Part shown: positions 1 to 5,644 of the stretch, piece by piece
Layout of the letters: each line of letters starts with the position of its first letter
How positions within the stretch are numbered: position 1 is the first letter of the stretch
Assembly (NCBI GenBank): GCA_900555525.1
Contig: USLP01000107.1
Span: 1-5,644 of the forward strand
DNA: 5,644 bases
Origin: an uncultured Eubacteriales bacterium
GTDB lineage: Bacteria > Bacillota > Clostridia > UMGS1840
Direction of reading: 5' to 3'
Program-made: the position numbers and the translations under genes
Notes under the pieces: generated by a model
Database searches by the model: none
What the model was told of the DNA's origin: nothing
What the model saw: the letters and a program-made list of their open reading frames with translations, nothing else

Positions 1-1
1 A

Positions 2-925
2 GCCGATCGGCGCAGCAAGAGTTTTGAAGAGTCGGTAGACCTATGCATCGACGCTATCAAAAAGCAAATCGAAAAATTCAAGGAAAAGAATATAAAATAT
101 CTGATTGCGTATAACAAATGTGATCTACCTTTTGAAGAATTCAATTTAGAGAATAATGAAATACTTATAAGCGCTCTTAAAAATATCAATATAAATAAGC
201 TTAAGGAAAAACTTGCGGAATTTGGAAAGGAACGTATTTCCGACAAACGTATAGTCGGAGATTTACTGGAAAAAGACGATATTGCCGTTTTGGTTACTCC
301 GATAGATTCCGCCGCACCGAAAGGCAGACTTATACTGCCTCAGCAAATGACAATACGGGATATTTTGGATTCCCGCGCAGTTTCGGTTACCATAAAAGAG
401 ACAGAACTCAAAAATACACTTAAAATTCTTAAGAAAAAGCCGAAAATTGTAATTACGGACAGTCAAGTGTTTTCTTATGTTTCAAAGCTTGTGCCCGATG
501 ATATTCCGCTTACCTCTTTTTCAATACTTTTTTCACGCTATAAGGGGAATTTGGAAACTGCCGTAAAGGGTGCATATATTCTTAATGATTTAAAGGACAA
601 CGATACGGTTTTAATATCAGAGGGGTGTACGCATCACAGGCAATGCGATGACATCGGAACGGTAAAACTGCCTAAATGGATTTGTAAATTTACAAATAAA
701 AAAATTAATTTTGAATTCACTTCGGGAACTGAATTTCCCGACGAAAAGAAATTGAAAAAATACAGTCTTATCGTTCACTGCGGCGGATGTATGCTAAACG
801 AGCGCGAAATGAAAAGCCGTATTAATTGTGCGAAAAGCGCAGGCGTTCCGATAACGAATTACGGCATTTTGATTGCTCACATAAACGGAATTTTAAAAAG
901 AGCAACAGAAATATTTAATATTTGA
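2..925 (+). CDS. hydF: HydF, [FeFe]-hydrogenase H-cluster maturation GTPase (5' end outside window)
   Basis: HydF is the cytoplasmic GTPase and scaffold that receives the 2Fe subcluster precursor made with HydE and HydG and delivers it to [FeFe]-hydrogenase. The frame is open from base 2 to a TGA at 923-925, giving 307 residues; the family is about 400 long, so roughly the first 100 residues, with the P-loop and switch motifs, lie upstream. Visible here are the end of the GTPase domain, with an NKCD base-specificity motif (bases 113-124, residues 38-41) and an SAL motif (residues 57-59); the hallmark segment VTPIDSAAPKGRLILPQ (from residue 98), which begins the dimerization region; and the cluster-binding set EGCTH (C209, H211) and HCGGC (H259, C260, C263). 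The 47 residues between the two histidines fit the family pattern CxH-x(44-53)-HCxxC. All cluster ligands are intact, so the protein should be functional. A TTG at 290 is internal to the gene and is not its start. The 3' end overlaps the convergent glycosyltransferase by 11 bases. Confidence 0.95.
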   Translation, partial: ADRRSKSFEESVDLCIDAIKKQIEKFKEKNIKYLIAYNKCDLPFEEFNLENNEILISALKNININKLKEKLAEFGKERISDKRIVGDLLEKDDIAVLVTPIDSAAPKGRLILPQQMTIRDILDSRAVSVTIKETELKNTLKILKKKPKIVITDSQVFSYVSKLVPDDIPLTSFSILFSRYKGNLETAVKGAYILNDLKDNDTVLISEGCTHHRQCDDIGTVKLPKWICKFTNKKINFEFTSGTEFPDEKKLKKYSLIVHCGGCMLNEREMKSRINCAKSAGVPITNYGILIAHINGILKRATEIFNI

Positions 926-1613
926 TTTTCGAAAATGCAGTATAAAATCCGCAGAATGCAAGGTAAAGCATTTTTCTTATATTATATTTTGATTTGCCTT
1001 GCATGCGCATTTTTCTCGTGTAATATACATAGTCCGATTTTAGCTTAAGCTTTGGTGCAATTCCGCGAAGATACGGAAATTGAGCGCTGTTTTCTATTGT
1101 TTTTTTCATTGCATTACTGCTCATCAATCTGAAATCTCCATGATTTTTTACCGTGCTTTTATCAATAAGCCGTAAAATGAAATAGTAAAGCTCGGCGGTT
1201 ATTCTTTTTATTTTTGTATCACTCTTTCTGTCATTTCTGACGCCGTAAACAATTTCATTTCCTTTTAAGTAAAGATATATCATTTCTTTTATTTTTTCGG
1301 TATCGTCCTGCAAGTCACAGTCCAAGGTTATTGCAAAATCACATTTTTTATATACATATTTAAGCCCTGCAAGAATTGCTTTTTGCTGTCCGCTGTTTTT
1401 TTTCATAGAAATAAATTCACAGTTTTCAGAAGAAAGTTTTTGTAAAATTTCTTTTGTCTTATCTGTGCTTTTATCATTAACAAAGAGAATTTTACCGTTT
1501 TCTATCATTTTTTCATTTTTTAAAGCTTCAATCAAATCTTTGAGAACCCGAGCGGTTTTATTAATTATCTGCGCTTCGTTATAGCACGGAACAACAAAAT
1601 ACAGTTTATTCAT
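915..1613 (-). CDS. Family 2 glycosyltransferase, DPM1/GtrB type, lacking the C-terminal membrane anchor
   Basis: This is a 232-residue GT-A fold glycosyltransferase of the polyprenyl-phosphate sugar synthase type. Family members move a sugar from a nucleotide donor, usually to a polyprenyl phosphate, at the inner face of the membrane. Motifs in order: VPCYNE (residues 8-13), VNDKSTD (45-51, the usual VDDGSTD site), NSGQQKAI (73-80), the metal- and donor-binding DxD as LDCDLQD (97-103, D98 and D100), and GDFRLMS (159-165). Full-length GtrB/ArnC-like proteins are about 310-330 residues and end in two membrane helices. This one stops at AFCGFYTAFSKIKY, close to where the helices should begin, so it may be peripheral, truncated, or a natural short form. 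I chose ATG at 1613 over GTG at 1619 because AAAGGGG (1622-1628) sits 8 bases before the ATG but only 2 before the GTG. The gene overlaps the regulator's stop by 8 bases (ATGAATAA). Two sampled 60-base lines at 1201 and 1381 are about 28% GC, lower than sampled lines of the hydrolase barrel. The sugar and acceptor cannot be told. Confidence 0.85.
   Translation of the reverse strand: MNKLYFVVPCYNEAQIINKTARVLKDLIEALKNEKMIENGKILFVNDKSTDKTKEILQKLSSENCEFISMKKNSGQQKAILAGLKYVYKKCDFAITLDCDLQDDTEKIKEMIYLYLKGNEIVYGVRNDRKSDTKIKRITAELYYFILRLIDKSTVKNHGDFRLMSSNAMKKTIENSAQFPYLRGIAPKLKLKSDYVYYTRKMRMQGKSKYNIRKMLYLAFCGFYTAFSKIKY
956..1014 (+). terminator. Possible hydF terminator hairpin inside the convergent glycosyltransferase gene
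   Basis: Bases 956-967 (ATGCAAGGTAAA) pair with 993-1004 (TTTGCCTTGCAT) to give a 12-pair stem in hydF-sense RNA, including one U-G wobble, with a 25-base AU-rich loop. Five Ts follow at 1010-1014. The left arm starts 30 bases after the hydF stop. The long loop and the 5-base gap before the T run make it a poor intrinsic terminator. The wobble becomes an A-C mismatch in the opposite transcript, so the hairpin is better in the hydF direction. It may instead be chance structure in coding DNA. No better terminator is visible after hydF. Confidence 0.28.
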
Positions 1614-2457
1614 TTTCACCGCCCCTTTTTATGCTTTTTCTGAAACCCGACGGCGTAGAACCTACATATTTTTTAAAAAGCTTATTAAAGGTATTCACAT
1701 CACAGTAACCGCATAACTGCGCCACTTCTATAATTTTTTTATTGGTATCGCAGAGAAGTCTGCACGCTTCCTTTATGCGTGTACGCTGTAAATATTCGGA
1801 AAAATTCATTCCCGTGCTTTCCTTGAATTTTCGGCTTAAATGCGCTGAGCTGTAATTTAATTTTTGAGCCGATTCCGACAGCGTGATATTTTCATTGAAA
1901 TGATTTTCTATATGCTTTGTAACGGATTTTATGGAATCGCTGTGCGCTTCCCTCTTTGTATCGGTTATTTTCCGCATAGTTTTTATGAGAATTTCAAACA
2001 GATAAAATCGTATCATTTCCAAATATGCGGTGTTTTTGTTTTCAAATTCCCTTTTCATAAGAATAAGCGTTTTCAAAACAGAACCGTCCTCATCTGTAAA
2101 AACCGTTCTTGTCGGCTCTAACATTAAAAGGTCGTAATCATATTTTAAAAGCCTGCACTTTAAAATTTCGGAAAAGCTTTTTATATTTATAAGCGATTTA
2201 TCCACAAATTGAGAAGTGAAAAGACAGTTTAAAAGCTTCATATGTCCGCCTTTCGCATTACGGAAGGAATGATATTTTTCATAATCGACAATAAAATAAG
2301 AGCCTTTTTTGATATGTGTTTCCACTCCGTCGAGGTTGTGAACACACTCCCCCTCCAAAACATACGCAAGCTCAAAAAATTTATGGTTATGCTTTAGCAT
2401 ATTTCCATGAAAAAATTCATTTATATAAAAGCCAGTATCACCGCATAAAGTCGCCAT
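1606..2457 (-). CDS. AraC-family transcriptional regulator with N-terminal cupin-like sensor domain
   Basis: This is a 283-residue cytoplasmic DNA-binding regulator. The N-terminal part (about residues 15-75, with the HNHKFFELAYVLEGE segment followed by a KKGSYFIVDY turn) resembles the AraC ligand-binding cupin barrel, which in this family senses a sugar or similar small molecule. A helical linker follows (about 120-165). Residues about 178-275 form the AraC/XylS double helix-turn-helix: first LSESAQKLNYSSAHLSRKF, then the signature IIEVAQLCGYCDVNTFNKLFKKY and the closing GSTPSGFRK. Length and domain order are normal for the family and nothing is broken. The ATG at 2457 has a Shine-Dalgarno-like AGGGTGA 7 bases upstream. 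The gene is divergent from the glycoside hydrolase across 100 bases, which makes that gene its most likely target, probably by activation. It shares an operon with the glycosyltransferase, whose start overlaps its stop. The ligand is unknown. I am sure of the family and infer the target from position. Confidence 0.93.
   Translation of the reverse strand: MATLCGDTGFYINEFFHGNMLKHNHKFFELAYVLEGECVHNLDGVETHIKKGSYFIVDYEKYHSFRNAKGGHMKLLNCLFTSQFVDKSLINIKSFSEILKCRLLKYDYDLLMLEPTRTVFTDEDGSVLKTLILMKREFENKNTAYLEMIRFYLFEILIKTMRKITDTKREAHSDSIKSVTKHIENHFNENITLSESAQKLNYSSAHLSRKFKESTGMNFSEYLQRTRIKEACRLLCDTNKKIIEVAQLCGYCDVNTFNKLFKKYVGSTPSGFRKSIKRGGENE
1622..1628 (-). promoter_or_regulatory. Ribosome binding site that sets the glycosyltransferase start
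   Basis: Read on the minus strand, AAAGGGG lies 8 bases before ATG 1613, inside the last codons of the AraC gene. This spacing favours MNKLYF over the upstream GTG as the true start. It also means the glycosyltransferase has its own ribosome site in addition to coupling with the upstream gene. Confidence 0.6.
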
Positions 2458-2464
2458 ATCAAAA

Positions 2465-2471
2465 TCACCCT
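2465..2471 (-). promoter_or_regulatory. Ribosome binding site of the AraC regulator
   Basis: On the minus strand AGGGTGA, followed by T, pairs through GGTGAT with the 16S anti-Shine-Dalgarno end and lies 7 bases before ATG 2457. It supports that start codon. Confidence 0.6.
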
Positions 2472-2476
2472 GTATT

Positions 2477-2504
2477 TTTACAAAATTTCATATAGATTTA
2501 TTAT
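2477..2504 (+). promoter_or_regulatory. Candidate promoter for the glycoside hydrolase, overlapping the divergent one
   Basis: TTTACA (2477-2482) and TATTAT (2499-2504) each match consensus at 5 of 6 positions with a 16-base spacer. Transcription would start near 2511, giving a leader of about 47 bases. An alternative -10, TACAAT (2516-2521), has no good -35 partner, as expected for an activator-dependent promoter. The -10 shares bases with the -10 of the opposite promoter, so the two polymerases could not bind together. In AT-rich DNA such matches are easy to find, hence the modest confidence. Confidence 0.4.
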
Positions 2505-2529
2505 AACATATGTTCTACAATTAAGTCAA
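2500..2529 (-). promoter_or_regulatory. Strong vegetative promoter for the regulator-glycosyltransferase operon
   Basis: Read on the minus strand there is a -35 box TTGACT (2524-2529, 5 of 6 to consensus), an 18-base spacer, and a perfect -10 box TATAAT (2500-2505). A TG one base upstream makes it an extended -10 element (TGTTATAAT). Transcription would start near 2493 and leave a leader of about 35 bases before ATG 2457. The spacer is one base longer than ideal. The -10 overlaps the candidate hydrolase promoter and the spacer holds the dyad at 2502-2517, so the operon is well placed for autoregulation. Confidence 0.7.
2502..2517. promoter_or_regulatory. Dyad in the divergent control region, possible operator
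   Basis: TATAACATATGTTCTA is a 16-base inverted repeat with one mismatched pair (2504 against 2515) around a perfect 10-base core AACATATGTT (2505-2514). It lies between the -10 and -35 of the regulator promoter and just downstream of the candidate hydrolase -10, so a bound protein would affect both. AraC proteins more often bind direct repeats, so the binder could be another regulator, or the dyad could be chance. Confidence 0.35.
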
Positions 2530-2542
2530 GTAAATTTATAAA

Positions 2543-2549
2543 AAAGGAG
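2543..2549 (+). promoter_or_regulatory. Ribosome binding site of the glycoside hydrolase
   Basis: AAAGGAG lies 8 bases before ATG 2558, a near-ideal Bacillota arrangement. It fixes the start codon of the hydrolase and shows that no signal peptide is missed upstream. Confidence 0.8.
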
Positions 2550-2557
2550 CGAAAAAA

Positions 2558-5500
2558 ATGCTGTACGAAAAATCAAAGGAAAAATATCTTTCCGACGAGC
2601 TTTTCAAAAATCCGTCAAGCGAATACAGAGGCGCGCCGTTTTGGGCATGGAACTGCAAGCTTGATATTGACGAGCTTAAAAGACAGATAGAAATATTTAA
2701 AGAAATGGGCTTTGGCGGTGCGCATATGCACACGCGCGCAGGCATGGCGACAAAATATTTAAGCGAGGAATTGAGGAGCCTTATAAAAGACTGTACCAAT
2801 AAATTCAAGGACGAAGGCTTGTATGCGTATCTTTATGACGAGGATCGCTGGCCGAGCGGTTCCGCAGGCGGCATGGTTACAAAAAATCCGAAATACAGCC
2901 AAAGACTTATGGTATTTACTTCACAAAAGCTTGATACGGTGTCGTATTTTGATTCGTATCTTCATAACGGCCGCACATATTTAGAGGCGGTATATGATGT
3001 ATGCTTCAATGAAAAAGGCGAAATGAAAAGCTACAAAAAAATTGAAAATAACGAAAAAGCTTTCGGAACAAAAATGTATGCTTATCTCAATACTGCGCCA
3101 AAATCGGGCTGGTTTAACGGAAGCACATATATAGATACGATGAATCCCGACGCTGTGAACGAATTTATCAGAATTACATATGAGAGATACAAAGACGCCT
3201 TAAAAGATGATTTTGGAAAAACCGCAAGAAGTATGTTTACCGACGAACCGCAGTTTCACCAAAGAACAGCTGTTAGAAAGGCAGACCCGAATGCGAAATT
3301 TGAAGCACCGTGGACGCCCATGCTGAAAGAAAAGTATTTTAAAAAGTATTCGGAGGATATTACCGAGCATTTGCCCGAACTGTTTTTCGAGCTTGAAAGC
3401 GGAGAAATTTCATGCACAAGATACCGTTTTTATGACCTTATAACCGAGCTTTTCTCAAATGGATTTTTAAAAGGCTGCTATGACTGGTGTGCCAAAAACG
3501 GAATTTCTTTTACAGGTCATCTTATGGCGGAAGGTACGCTTGACTTTCAGACAAGCTATGTAGGCGAGGCAATGCGTCATTACAGAAATTTTCATATTCC
3601 CGGAATCGATATGCTTTGCAATGCTGTTGAACTCGATACGGCAAAGCAGGTGCAGTCGGCTATACATCAATACGGCAGAGAAGGCGGAATGTCGGAGCTC
3701 TACGGCGTAACCGACTGGGATTTTGATTTCCGAGGACATAAATTTCAAGGAGACTGGCAGGCAGCCTTGGGCATAACCTTAAGAGTACACCATTTATCCT
3801 GGGTTTCCATGAAAGCATCGGCAAAAAGAGATTACCCTGCTTCAATTAACTATCAGTCGCCGTGGTATAAAGAATATTCATATATCGAAAATCACTTTGC
3901 GAGAATTAATACCGCTCTCACAAGGGGGAAGCCTGTGGTTAAAATCGGCGTGCTTCACCCGATAGAAAGCGCATGGCTTCATTTTGGTCCGTTAGAAAAC
4001 ACGGGAGAAATACGGGAAGAAGCCGAAACAAATTTCCAAAACCTTATTAAGTGGCTTCTTTACGGAAATCTTGATTTTGATTTTATTTCCGAATCGCTGA
4101 TTCCCGAATTGCAAAATGAAAATAACGGACTTTGTATCGGTGAAATGAAATATGACGTAATTATTGTTCCGCCTATGGAAACAATAAGAGATACCACGCT
4201 TTCAATGCTTGAGAAATTTATGAAACAGGGCGGAAAGGTTATTGTTACCTCCGATGCTCCCGCATATGTTAATGCAATAAAGAGCGATAAAGCGGTAAAA
4301 ATTTACGAAACTGCCGTTAAAGTACCTTTCAAGAAAAATTCGATTATAAATGCACTTTCGGAGGAAAGGCTTGTCGAAATACGATATGATAACGGTCTTA
4401 TGACCGATGAATACATTTATAATTTAAGGCAGGATAATGACTGTAAATGGCTGTTTATCGCAACAACGAAAAAAATAATTGACAAAATGAAAAGTACACC
4501 GAGAAATCTTGCAATTAAAATTAAGGGCGAATATACGCCGCTCATCTACAATACGCTTACGGGAGAAATTCATAAAATAAATTATAAAATCAAAAGCGGT
4601 AATACAATTATTGAAAAAACTCTTTATGATAATGACAGCTTGCTTTTGAAACTTTCCGAAAAGACTGCGGATTCTTATAAAAAGGAAGATGAACCGCTCG
4701 AACTATCCGAAAAAATATTTATAAAAGACATTGTACCGTATGCTCTTTCGGAAGATAACGTATATATTTTGGATACTGCGGAATACAAGATTGACGATGA
4801 AGCATATATGCCCGAAGAAGAAATACTTAAGGCAGACCAAGCTTTGCGCAGAAGATTCGGATATAAATTCAGAGACGGCGGAGACTGCCAGCCGTGGGCA
4901 ATAGAAAAGCAAATGCCCGAGCATACGCTGAATCTGCGTTATATGATTTTTTCCGACATTGAATACGACGGCGCTTTTCTTGCTCTTGAAGATGCGGAAA
5001 ACGCAGAGATTATGCTTAACGGCAATGCGGTAAAGTCCGAAGTTGTCGGTTGGTTTACGGACAAATCAATTAAAAAAGTAAGATTACCGAAAATCAAAAA
5101 AGGCGAAAATATCCTTGAAATAAAAATGCCGTTCGGAGAGGTAGACGGACCCGAGGCTATGTATCTTCTCGGAAAATTCGGCGTAAAAGTTCAAGGCTGC
5201 AAAAAAACAATAACAGAACCCGATGATAAAATCGGCTTCGGAAATATTGTCGAGCAGGGTCTCCCCTTCTACGGCGCAAATATAACGTACAAAACGGAAA
5301 TTGACATTCCCGAAAATAAAAAAGTCCGCATAAATATTCCTCATTATTCGGGAGCGGCAATTCATGTTAAAACAGACGGAAAAGATATAGGTATTGTTGC
5401 TTTTGCACCGTATGCTGTTGAAACGGATAAATTAAAGCCGGGAAAACATACATTTGAATTTACATTGTACGGAAACAGATTTAATACGTTCGGCGCTGTT

Positions 5501-5629
5501 CACACGCCGACAATTCACCACTGGGCAGGAGGAAATCTTTGGTATACGCGCGGAGATGAATTTTGCTACGATTACGCTCTGCGTCCTACAGGAATACTTT
5601 CAAGCCCTGTTATAAAAATTTATAAGTAA
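2558..5629 (+). CDS. Large cytoplasmic glycoside hydrolase, GH106/GH42-like architecture
   Basis: A complete 1023-residue protein that probably cleaves an imported oligosaccharide or glycoside. It starts MLYEKSKEKY with no signal peptide or membrane helix, so it should stay in the cytoplasm. Residues about 22-455 look like a clan-A TIM barrel: RGAPFWAWN (24-32), GFGGAHMHTR (51-60), YDEDRWPSG (93-101), MFTDEPQ (226-232), TGHLMAEG (319-326) and MSELYG (378-383). By analogy with barrel hydrolases, E230 at the end of strand 4 is a candidate acid/base and E380 a candidate nucleophile or second carboxylate; E325 is a third acidic candidate. Residues about 460-575 (VKIGVLHP to GGKVIVTSDAPAY) resemble the amidotransferase-like domain of GH42 beta-galactosidases. 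Two beta-sandwich regions follow, about 785-880 (GH2 sugar-binding-like) and 895-1020 (galactose-binding-like, GLPFYGANITY). Such proteins are often labelled alpha-L-rhamnosidase-like, but the substrate is not readable from sequence. The divergent AraC gene is the likely regulator. Hydrolase role is likely; exact family is uncertain. Confidence 0.82.
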   Translation: MLYEKSKEKYLSDELFKNPSSEYRGAPFWAWNCKLDIDELKRQIEIFKEMGFGGAHMHTRAGMATKYLSEELRSLIKDCTNKFKDEGLYAYLYDEDRWPSGSAGGMVTKNPKYSQRLMVFTSQKLDTVSYFDSYLHNGRTYLEAVYDVCFNEKGEMKSYKKIENNEKAFGTKMYAYLNTAPKSGWFNGSTYIDTMNPDAVNEFIRITYERYKDALKDDFGKTARSMFTDEPQFHQRTAVRKADPNAKFEAPWTPMLKEKYFKKYSEDITEHLPELFFELESGEISCTRYRFYDLITELFSNGFLKGCYDWCAKNGISFTGHLMAEGTLDFQTSYVGEAMRHYRNFHIPGIDMLCNAVELDTAKQVQSAIHQYGREGGMSELYGVTDWDFDFRGHKFQGDWQAALGITLRVHHLSWVSMKASAKRDYPASINYQSPWYKEYSYIENHFARINTALTRGKPVVKIGVLHPIESAWLHFGPLENTGEIREEAETNFQNLIKWLLYGNLDFDFISESLIPELQNENNGLCIGEMKYDVIIVPPMETIRDTTLSMLEKFMKQGGKVIVTSDAPAYVNAIKSDKAVKIYETAVKVPFKKNSIINALSEERLVEIRYDNGLMTDEYIYNLRQDNDCKWLFIATTKKIIDKMKSTPRNLAIKIKGEYTPLIYNTLTGEIHKINYKIKSGNTIIEKTLYDNDSLLLKLSEKTADSYKKEDEPLELSEKIFIKDIVPYALSEDNVYILDTAEYKIDDEAYMPEEEILKADQALRRRFGYKFRDGGDCQPWAIEKQMPEHTLNLRYMIFSDIEYDGAFLALEDAENAEIMLNGNAVKSEVVGWFTDKSIKKVRLPKIKKGENILEIKMPFGEVDGPEAMYLLGKFGVKVQGCKKTITEPDDKIGFGNIVEQGLPFYGANITYKTEIDIPENKKVRINIPHYSGAAIHVKTDGKDIGIVAFAPYAVETDKLKPGKHTFEFTLYGNRFNTFGAVHTPTIHHWAGGNLWYTRGDEFCYDYALRPTGILSSPVIKIYK

Positions 5630-5633
5630 TCTG

Positions 5634-5644
5634 AAAAGACCGCC
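5634..5644 (+). terminator. Possible left arm of the hydrolase terminator, cut by the window end
   Basis: AAAAGACCGCC begins 4 bases after the hydrolase TAA. An A-run followed by a GC-rich block right after a stop codon is the usual left half of a bidirectional Rho-independent terminator, whose right half would read GGCGGTCTTTT. The second arm is outside the window, so this is a prediction only. Confidence 0.3.

Noticed and set aside
290..925. Reading hydF as a short gene that starts at TTG 290
   Set aside because: The frame is open back to base 2 and the upstream codons encode the NKCD and SAL motifs of the GTPase domain, so 290 is internal.
925..936. Perfect 12-base palindrome ATTTTCGAAAAT at the hydF stop
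   Set aside because: It is AT-rich with no loop, and such palindromes are expected by chance in a sequence of this length and composition. It encodes ordinary codons of the glycosyltransferase.
1617..1619. GTG as the glycosyltransferase start
   Set aside because: It is only 2 bases from the Shine-Dalgarno site, while ATG 1613 is at 8 bases and begins directly with the usual MNKLYFVVP-type N-terminus.
1864..2121. 85-codon plus-strand open frame inside the AraC gene
   Set aside because: It lies opposite a clear AraC gene, has no recognisable domain, and reads as an antisense shadow of the helical region.
2458..2557. A catabolite-repression (cre) site in the divergent region
   Set aside because: I looked for the TGWAAACGNTNWCA pattern on both strands and saw no acceptable match.
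3467..3845. Two overlapping minus-strand open frames opposite the hydrolase barrel
   Set aside because: They lie wholly within a well-supported conserved coding frame and show no domain.
1..5644. CRISPR array, insertion sequence, tRNA, rRNA or riboswitch
   Set aside because: No repeated spacer units, transposase motifs, terminal inverted repeats or structured RNA landmarks were seen. The leaders are too short for a riboswitch.

Overview
The window looks like chromosomal DNA of an anaerobic, fermentative, low-GC Gram-positive bacterium, most likely an uncultured gut-type Clostridia (Bacillota). The reasons are AT-rich coding DNA, strong purine-rich Shine-Dalgarno sites, a gene for [FeFe]-hydrogenase maturation, and an AraC regulator divergent from a cytoplasmic glycoside hydrolase. 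This placement is an inference from gene content and style; no rRNA or other marker is present.

Layout: (1) Bases 2-925, plus strand: the 3' part of hydF, the GTPase/scaffold that assembles the H-cluster of [FeFe]-hydrogenase; its start and P-loop lie outside the window. (2) Bases 915-1613, minus strand: a short family 2 glycosyltransferase of the DPM1/GtrB type that ends where its membrane anchor should begin. It runs tail-to-tail into hydF and overlaps it by 11 bases. (3) Bases 1606-2457, minus strand: an AraC-family regulator with a cupin-like sensor domain, overlapping the glycosyltransferase start by 8 bases, so the two form a translationally coupled operon. (4) Bases 2458-2557: a compact divergent control region with a near-consensus extended -10 promoter for the regulator, a weaker overlapping promoter for the hydrolase, and a dyad that may be an operator. 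(5) Bases 2558-5629, plus strand: a 1023-residue glycoside hydrolase with no signal peptide, resembling the GH106/GH42-like group (TIM barrel, amidotransferase-like domain, C-terminal beta-sandwiches). (6) The last 15 bases may hold the left arm of its terminator.

Reading: the regulator and the hydrolase form a typical sugar-response pair. The AraC protein probably senses a small glycoside or sugar and switches on the intracellular hydrolase, which would cleave imported oligosaccharides or glycosides. No transporter is present in the window. hydF is an unrelated neighbour. The odd member is the anchor-less glycosyltransferase tied to the regulator. I see no mobile element, CRISPR array, tRNA or rRNA, and no gene-free stretch longer than 100 bases.
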